Both the position numbers and the translations under genes were made by a program. Under the pieces are notes generated by a model that had not been told where the DNA came from, ran no database searches, and was given only the letters and a program-made list of their open reading frames with translations. A DNA stretch of 6,355 nt from Peptococcaceae bacterium (GTDB taxonomy: Bacteria > Bacillota > Desulfitobacteriia > Desulfitobacteriales > Syntrophobotulaceae). How positions within the stretch are numbered: the first letter of the stretch is position 1; the number at the start of each line of letters is the position of its first letter. Location: the NCBI GenBank assembly GCA_012523535.1, contig JAAYII010000179.1, positions 1 to 6,355 of the forward strand. The letters run 5' to 3'. This document shows, piece after piece, positions 5,874-6,355 of this stretch.

Positions 5874-6355
5874 CTATTCCCCTTTCCGTTTCAGCAGTGG
5901 GAAACCCAGTTCTTCCCTTTGTTTCACATAAGCTTGGGCGCACAACCTGGCCAAGTTGCGAACACGGGCAATATAGCCGGTTCTTTCCGTCACACTGATT
6001 GCACCTCTGGCTTCGAGAAGGTTGAATGTATGGGAACACTTCAGGACATAATCGTAAGCCGGAACCACCAGACCATGTTCAATTGCTCTTTCGGCCTCTT
6101 TTTCGTACATATCGAACCAAATCCTTAAAGCTTCCACATTGGCGACTTCAAAATTATACTTGGAATAATCAATCTCATTTTGAAGATAAAGATCCCCGTA
6201 GAGAATATCACCAACCCACTCAATATCGAACACGCTGTCCTTATTCTGGATAAAAGTTGCCAGCCTTTCCAAGCCATAAGTAATCTCGGCACAGACAGGC
6301 TTGCAATCTATTCCTCCGCATTGCTGGAAATAAGTGAACTGGGTAATTTCCATAC
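5874..6355 (-). CDS. glyQ: Glycine--tRNA ligase, alpha subunit, partial (N-terminus beyond the window)
   Basis: This is the C-terminal portion, about 159 residues of a usual 290-300, of the class II catalytic alpha subunit of glycyl-tRNA synthetase. The alpha subunit forms glycyl-adenylate and works with the GlyS beta subunit encoded 4 bp downstream. The visible part opens with MEITQFTYFQQCGG and continues with CKPVCAEITYGLERLATFIQ, the conserved segment that includes part of the class II active site. It then runs through the family blocks DSVFDIEWV, EVANVEALRIWFDMYEKEA, VPAYDYVLKCSHTFNLLEAR and ISVTERTGYIARVRNLAR. The first visible Met is internal: the frame stays open to the window edge, and the preceding partial codon fits a Gly as in other GlyQ proteins. 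Firmicute glyQS operons are often controlled by a glycine T-box upstream of glyQ, but that region lies outside this window. Confidence 0.98.
   Translation of the reverse strand, partial: MEITQFTYFQQCGGIDCKPVCAEITYGLERLATFIQNKDSVFDIEWVGDILYGDLYLQNEIDYSKYNFEVANVEALRIWFDMYEKEAERAIEHGLVVPAYDYVLKCSHTFNLLEARGAISVTERTGYIARVRNLARLCAQAYVKQREELGFPLLKRKGE
5878..5885 (-). promoter_or_regulatory. Ribosome binding site of glyS
   Basis: AAAGGGGA on the minus strand lies in the last codons of glyQ, 8 nt before the glyS ATG at 5869. It is a weaker match than the other sites in the window. With a 4-bp intergenic gap, translation of glyS may rely partly on coupling to glyQ, which would suit an equimolar complex. 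Confidence 0.6.

Noticed and set aside
5765..6253. Several plus-strand frames opposite the glyQ-glyS junction
   Set aside because: They overlap each other and the clearly coding glyQ and glyS, and none resembles a known protein.

Overview
The window is a stretch of ordinary bacterial chromosome in which every supportable gene lies on the minus strand, so transcription runs from high to low coordinates. Base composition is moderate in the genes and very AT-rich in the one sizeable intergenic gap. Three things point to a Firmicute, most likely an anaerobic clostridial or Peptococcaceae-like lineage. These are a two-subunit (alpha plus beta) glycyl-tRNA synthetase, a CcpN-type HTH-CBS repressor, and a PpsR protein followed by pyruvate, phosphate dikinase. 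Ribosome binding sites are strong and GGAGG-like. The species cannot be named from this sequence alone.

Layout in transcription order. (1) 6355-5874: the C-terminal half of glyQ, running off the window edge. (2) 5869-3797: complete glyS, 4 bp after glyQ. (3) 3796-3499: a 298-bp AT-rich gap with a hairpin terminator for glyQS, a pair of identical 10-bp direct repeats 21 bp apart, and a candidate extended -10 promoter. (4) 3498-2872: a ccpN-like repressor with an HTH and two CBS domains. (5) 2849-2034: ppsR, starting at GTG. (6) 2030-1: the first 676 codons of ppdK, cut by the window edge before the C-terminal catalytic region.

The gaps of 22 bp (ccpN to ppsR) and 3 bp (ppsR to ppdK) suggest a single ccpN-ppsR-ppdK operon that pairs an enzyme with two kinds of regulator. 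PPDK interconverts pyruvate and phosphoenolpyruvate. PpsR is the family that switches PPDK off and on by phosphorylating a Thr two residues before the catalytic His. CcpN is the family that represses gluconeogenic genes in Bacillus subtilis. The neighbourhood glyQ-glyS-ccpN-yqfL(ppsR) is also known from B. subtilis, where dnaG and sigA follow; here ppdK sits directly behind ppsR.

No mobile element, CRISPR array, rRNA or tRNA gene, or plainly undescribed system was seen. The items most worth a second look are the regulatory logic of the ppdK operon, the paired repeats upstream of ccpN, and two overlapping, mutually exclusive inverted repeats downstream of glyS.
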